Below, piece after piece: positions 14,211-15,727 of a stretch of 15,727 nt of DNA (its first letter is position 1; each line of letters starts with the position of its first letter). The position numbers and the translations under genes are program-made. The notes below the pieces were generated by a model. That model saw nothing but the letters and a program-made list of their open reading frames with translations. It was not told the origin of the DNA and ran no database searches. This DNA comes from an uncultured Collinsella sp. (GTDB lineage Bacteria; Actinomycetota; Coriobacteriia; Coriobacteriales; Coriobacteriaceae), in NCBI GenBank assembly GCA_900544645.1, contig UQWG01000045.1, positions 1 through 15,727 on the forward strand. Direction: 5' to 3'.

Positions 14211-14570
14211 ATGCCTATATCGGTACTCGACTCACGGCGGGTCCAGATGAATGTACGCATGGATCGCCAACTCAAAGAGGCTGGGGACGCCGTGCTGGCG
14301 CATATCGGCATGACGCCGTCTCAAGCGGTGCGGACACTTTGGGAATATCTGGTCGTCAACGGATGCATGCCCTCGAGATCGGGGATTGCGGTACCGAGCT
14401 CTAACGTGCCAGCGACTGCGTCGGTGGAATCAAGGGTTACGCAAGGCAGCCACATCGTGCGCGATGCGTGCCTCAAATATGGCATCCCTGTTCCCGACCT
14501 CTTGGGTGACTACGATGACCTCTATGAGGAAGCAATGGCGGAGCGCTATCCCGAGTGGGTGGAGCTATGA
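14211..14570 (+). CDS. RelB/DinJ-like antitoxin
   Basis: This 119-residue protein is the likely antitoxin of a type II module. Residues 12-53 (MNVRMDRQLKEAGDAVL, then MTPSQAVRTLWEYLVVNGCMP) match the ribbon-helix-helix region of RelB/DinJ-family antitoxins, which bind operator DNA as dimers. The C-terminal half has an acidic end (GDYDDLYEEAMAERYPEWVE), which would suit wrapping around and neutralising a toxin. The ATG at 14211 follows AAGGAG (14200-14205). The stop overlaps the toxin start as ATGA, a common layout for tight translational coupling. At 119 residues it is longer than a typical DinJ (about 86). RelB/DinJ antitoxins usually pair with RelE/YafQ toxins, so the PIN partner here is less usual. 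Confidence 0.8.
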   Translation: MPISVLDSRRVQMNVRMDRQLKEAGDAVLAHIGMTPSQAVRTLWEYLVVNGCMPSRSGIAVPSSNVPATASVESRVTQGSHIVRDACLKYGIPVPDLLGDYDDLYEEAMAERYPEWVEL

Positions 14571-15088
14571 GTGCAGACGGCATTCTCAAGTTGCTCATCG
14601 ACACCAACGTATGGATGGATTACTTTTCTGGAAGGTCGGACCGGACAGCGGATGTTGTCCGTCTATTCGAGATTGCCGATGTCTCGGAGCAGATTGCCCT
14701 GTTTGCCTCGTCTCTTTCGGTCAAAGATGTCTCGTATCTTGTCTCGGCGGCGATTAAGAGGGAGTGCCGAAGGAAGAATGGTTCGCTGAGCGATAACGCC
14801 ATTGCGGCGGCGGACGAAACGGCCTGGGCATGCGTTCGGCAGATGCGCGAGCTCGCCCTCATCGCGCCGGTCGGTGCAGACGAGGTCTTCGACTCCTTTG
14901 TGTTCAAGTATCATCACAATGACTTTGAGGATGACCTGATGCTGGGCGTTGCCAATCGCATCGACGTCGATTACGTCGTGACGGAGGACAAAAATCTCAT
15001 TAAGCATACCAATGGTGTATGCATAAACGTTGATCAGGCGTTGAGGTTGGTTGAAGGGCCCAGCGTCCCTTCGGCGCGGCCCGTCTAA
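14567..15088 (+). CDS. PIN-domain toxin (VapC-like, PIN_3 type)
   Basis: This 173-residue protein is a probable ribonuclease toxin. PIN nucleases coordinate divalent metal with a few acidic residues. Visible candidates are D12 in LLIDTNVWMDYF, D54 in SVKDVSYL, the group D119/D122/D123 in NDFEDDLMLGVA, and D141 in VVTEDKNL. The order and spacing match the PIN_3 pattern (DTN at the start, a DxxDD-like segment, then T-x-D). RNA cleavage is inferred from the family; the target (tRNA, rRNA or mRNA) is not evident. ATG at 14567 overlaps the antitoxin stop in ATGA, with GGAG only two bases upstream, so translation probably depends on coupling. A GTG at 14555 is an alternative start adding four residues. 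Confidence 0.82.
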   Translation: MSADGILKLLIDTNVWMDYFSGRSDRTADVVRLFEIADVSEQIALFASSLSVKDVSYLVSAAIKRECRRKNGSLSDNAIAAADETAWACVRQMRELALIAPVGADEVFDSFVFKYHHNDFEDDLMLGVANRIDVDYVVTEDKNLIKHTNGVCINVDQALRLVEGPSVPSARPV

Positions 15089-15127
15089 CATGCTTTATCT
15101 TGATAAAGTGGTGTTTCCCCGCCGTTA

Positions 15128-15156
15128 GCCGATGATGCGGGGGCGCTCGGCGTTTT
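15128..15156 (+). terminator. Weak terminator candidate after the toxin gene
   Basis: GCCGA (15128-15132) pairs with TCGGC (15147-15151) and is followed by GTTTT. The stem is short. A nearby palindrome, CTTTATC/GATAAAG at 15093-15108, is an alternative 3' structure. Confidence 0.35.
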
Positions 15157-15163
15157 CGACTGG

Positions 15164-15192
15164 TTTATGCACGCAAAGTCTGGGAATATACA
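15164..15192 (+). promoter_or_regulatory. Possible promoter of the dipeptidase gene
   Basis: TATACA (15187-15192) lies 17 bases after a poor -35 match, TTTATG (15164-15169), about 45 bases upstream of the start codon. The -10 is reasonable and the -35 is weak. Confidence 0.35.
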
Positions 15193-15236
15193 AGGCGCAT
15201 GTCTTACTGTCTAACCAGTTGCGCCAAGGAGGCACC

Positions 15237-15727
15237 ATGGACTACAAGATTACCGGCTACGAGCCCGCCCAGCTGTTCCATTTCTTTGAGGAGGTCAGCG
15301 CGATCCCCCGTGGTTCTGGCAACGAGAAGGGCATCAGCGATTTCCTGGTCGCGTTTGCCAAGGAGCGCGGTCTCGATGTGTATCAGGACGAGGTCTACAA
15401 CGTCATCATTCGCAAGCCCGCATCTGCCGGCGCCGAGAATGCCCCGACCGTGATGCTGCAGGGTCACATCGACATGGTGTGCGACAAGCTGGGTTCCGTC
15501 GAGCACGACTTTACGACCGACGGTATCGACCTGGTCGTCAAGGACGGCGTCCTCACCGCTAACGGCACCACTCTGGGCGCCGACAACGGTATCGCCGTCG
15601 CGCTTATGCTTACCGTGCTCAACGACGATTCGATTGCCCATCCGGCCCTCGAGTGCGTATTCACCACCGACGAGGAGACTGGCCTGGTCGGTGCCGAGAC
15701 GCTCGACAAGTCCCAGATTAGCGCCCG
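15237..15727 (+). CDS. pepD: Aminoacyl-histidine dipeptidase PepD (M20 family), partial
   Basis: The first 163 codons of an M20-family metallopeptidase run off the end of the window; full-length family members have roughly 480 residues. PepD-type enzymes hydrolyse Xaa-His and other dipeptides in the cytoplasm using two zinc ions. Visible active-site elements are H77 and D79 in MLQGHIDMVCDK (the first metal ligand and its partner), D116 in LGADNGIAVAL (bridging metal ligand), and E146/E147 in TTDEETGL (general base and metal ligand). The N-terminus VSAIPRGSGNEKGISDFL is typical of PepD. ATG at 15237 follows a strong AAGGAGG (15226-15232). The gene is on the same strand as the toxin-antitoxin module but seems to have its own promoter. 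Confidence 0.92.
   Translation, partial: MDYKITGYEPAQLFHFFEEVSAIPRGSGNEKGISDFLVAFAKERGLDVYQDEVYNVIIRKPASAGAENAPTVMLQGHIDMVCDKLGSVEHDFTTDGIDLVVKDGVLTANGTTLGADNGIAVALMLTVLNDDSIAHPALECVFTTDEETGLVGAETLDKSQISA

Noticed and set aside
15093..15108. CTTTATCTTGATAAAG palindrome as a terminator for the toxin gene
   Set aside because: The loop is at most four bases, the stem is A/T-rich and it is followed by TGGTG rather than a T-run.
1..15727. CRISPR arrays, insertion-sequence transposases, prophage genes or a replication origin
   Set aside because: No regularly spaced repeat array, transposase, integrase or phage structural gene, or DnaA-box cluster was seen.

Overview
The window looks like chromosomal DNA of a high-GC Gram-positive anaerobe of the class Coriobacteriia (Actinomycetota), most likely Collinsella or a close relative. 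This is inferred from GC-rich codon use, a bacterial-type tRNA-Pro, a lysyl-tRNA synthetase carrying a C-terminal tRNA-binding domain, a stand-alone clpC, and anaerobe-type radical-dehydratase activase chemistry. No database search was possible, so the genus is a guess. Nearly every real gene is on the + strand. The long minus-strand reading frames are shadows of GC-rich genes.

Layout. (1) 1-3086, housekeeping: tRNA-Pro(CGG) with its terminator, tatA (Tat translocase), greA (transcript cleavage factor) and lysS (lysyl-tRNA synthetase fused to an EMAP/Trbp111-like domain). Intrinsic terminators or terminator-like hairpins separate most of these. (2) 3087-3445, a gene-free stretch with a perfect 12-bp hairpin, a long imperfect palindrome containing a terminator, and two tandem copies of a 21-base repeat. 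(3) 3446-5876, two membrane-protein genes: a ThrE-type amino-acid exporter with a very acidic N-terminus, and a duplicated DUF2798 protein. Two palindromic repeat-like elements, a 20-base near-palindrome and a very strong terminator lie between them.

(4) 6088-11270, the most unusual locus: a 10+10 bp palindrome upstream of an extended -10, then a 1479-residue protein combining two HgdC/BadF-type activase ATPase domains, a Cys-rich linker and two HgdB-like (DUF2229/COG3580/COG3581-like) Cys-motif regions. A TetR-family regulator gene overlaps its 3' end. The simplest reading is an autoregulated two-gene operon encoding a self-contained ATP-driven low-potential electron-transfer enzyme with an unknown substrate. 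(5) 11463-14105, clpC, the AAA+ unfoldase partner of ClpP, preceded by a possible leader terminator. (6) 14169-15088, a toxin-antitoxin module (RelB/DinJ-like antitoxin plus PIN-domain toxin) whose start/stop codons overlap as ATGA and whose promoter carries an inverted repeat over the -10. (7) 15237-end, the 5' part of a PepD-type M20 aminoacyl-histidine dipeptidase, cut by the window edge.
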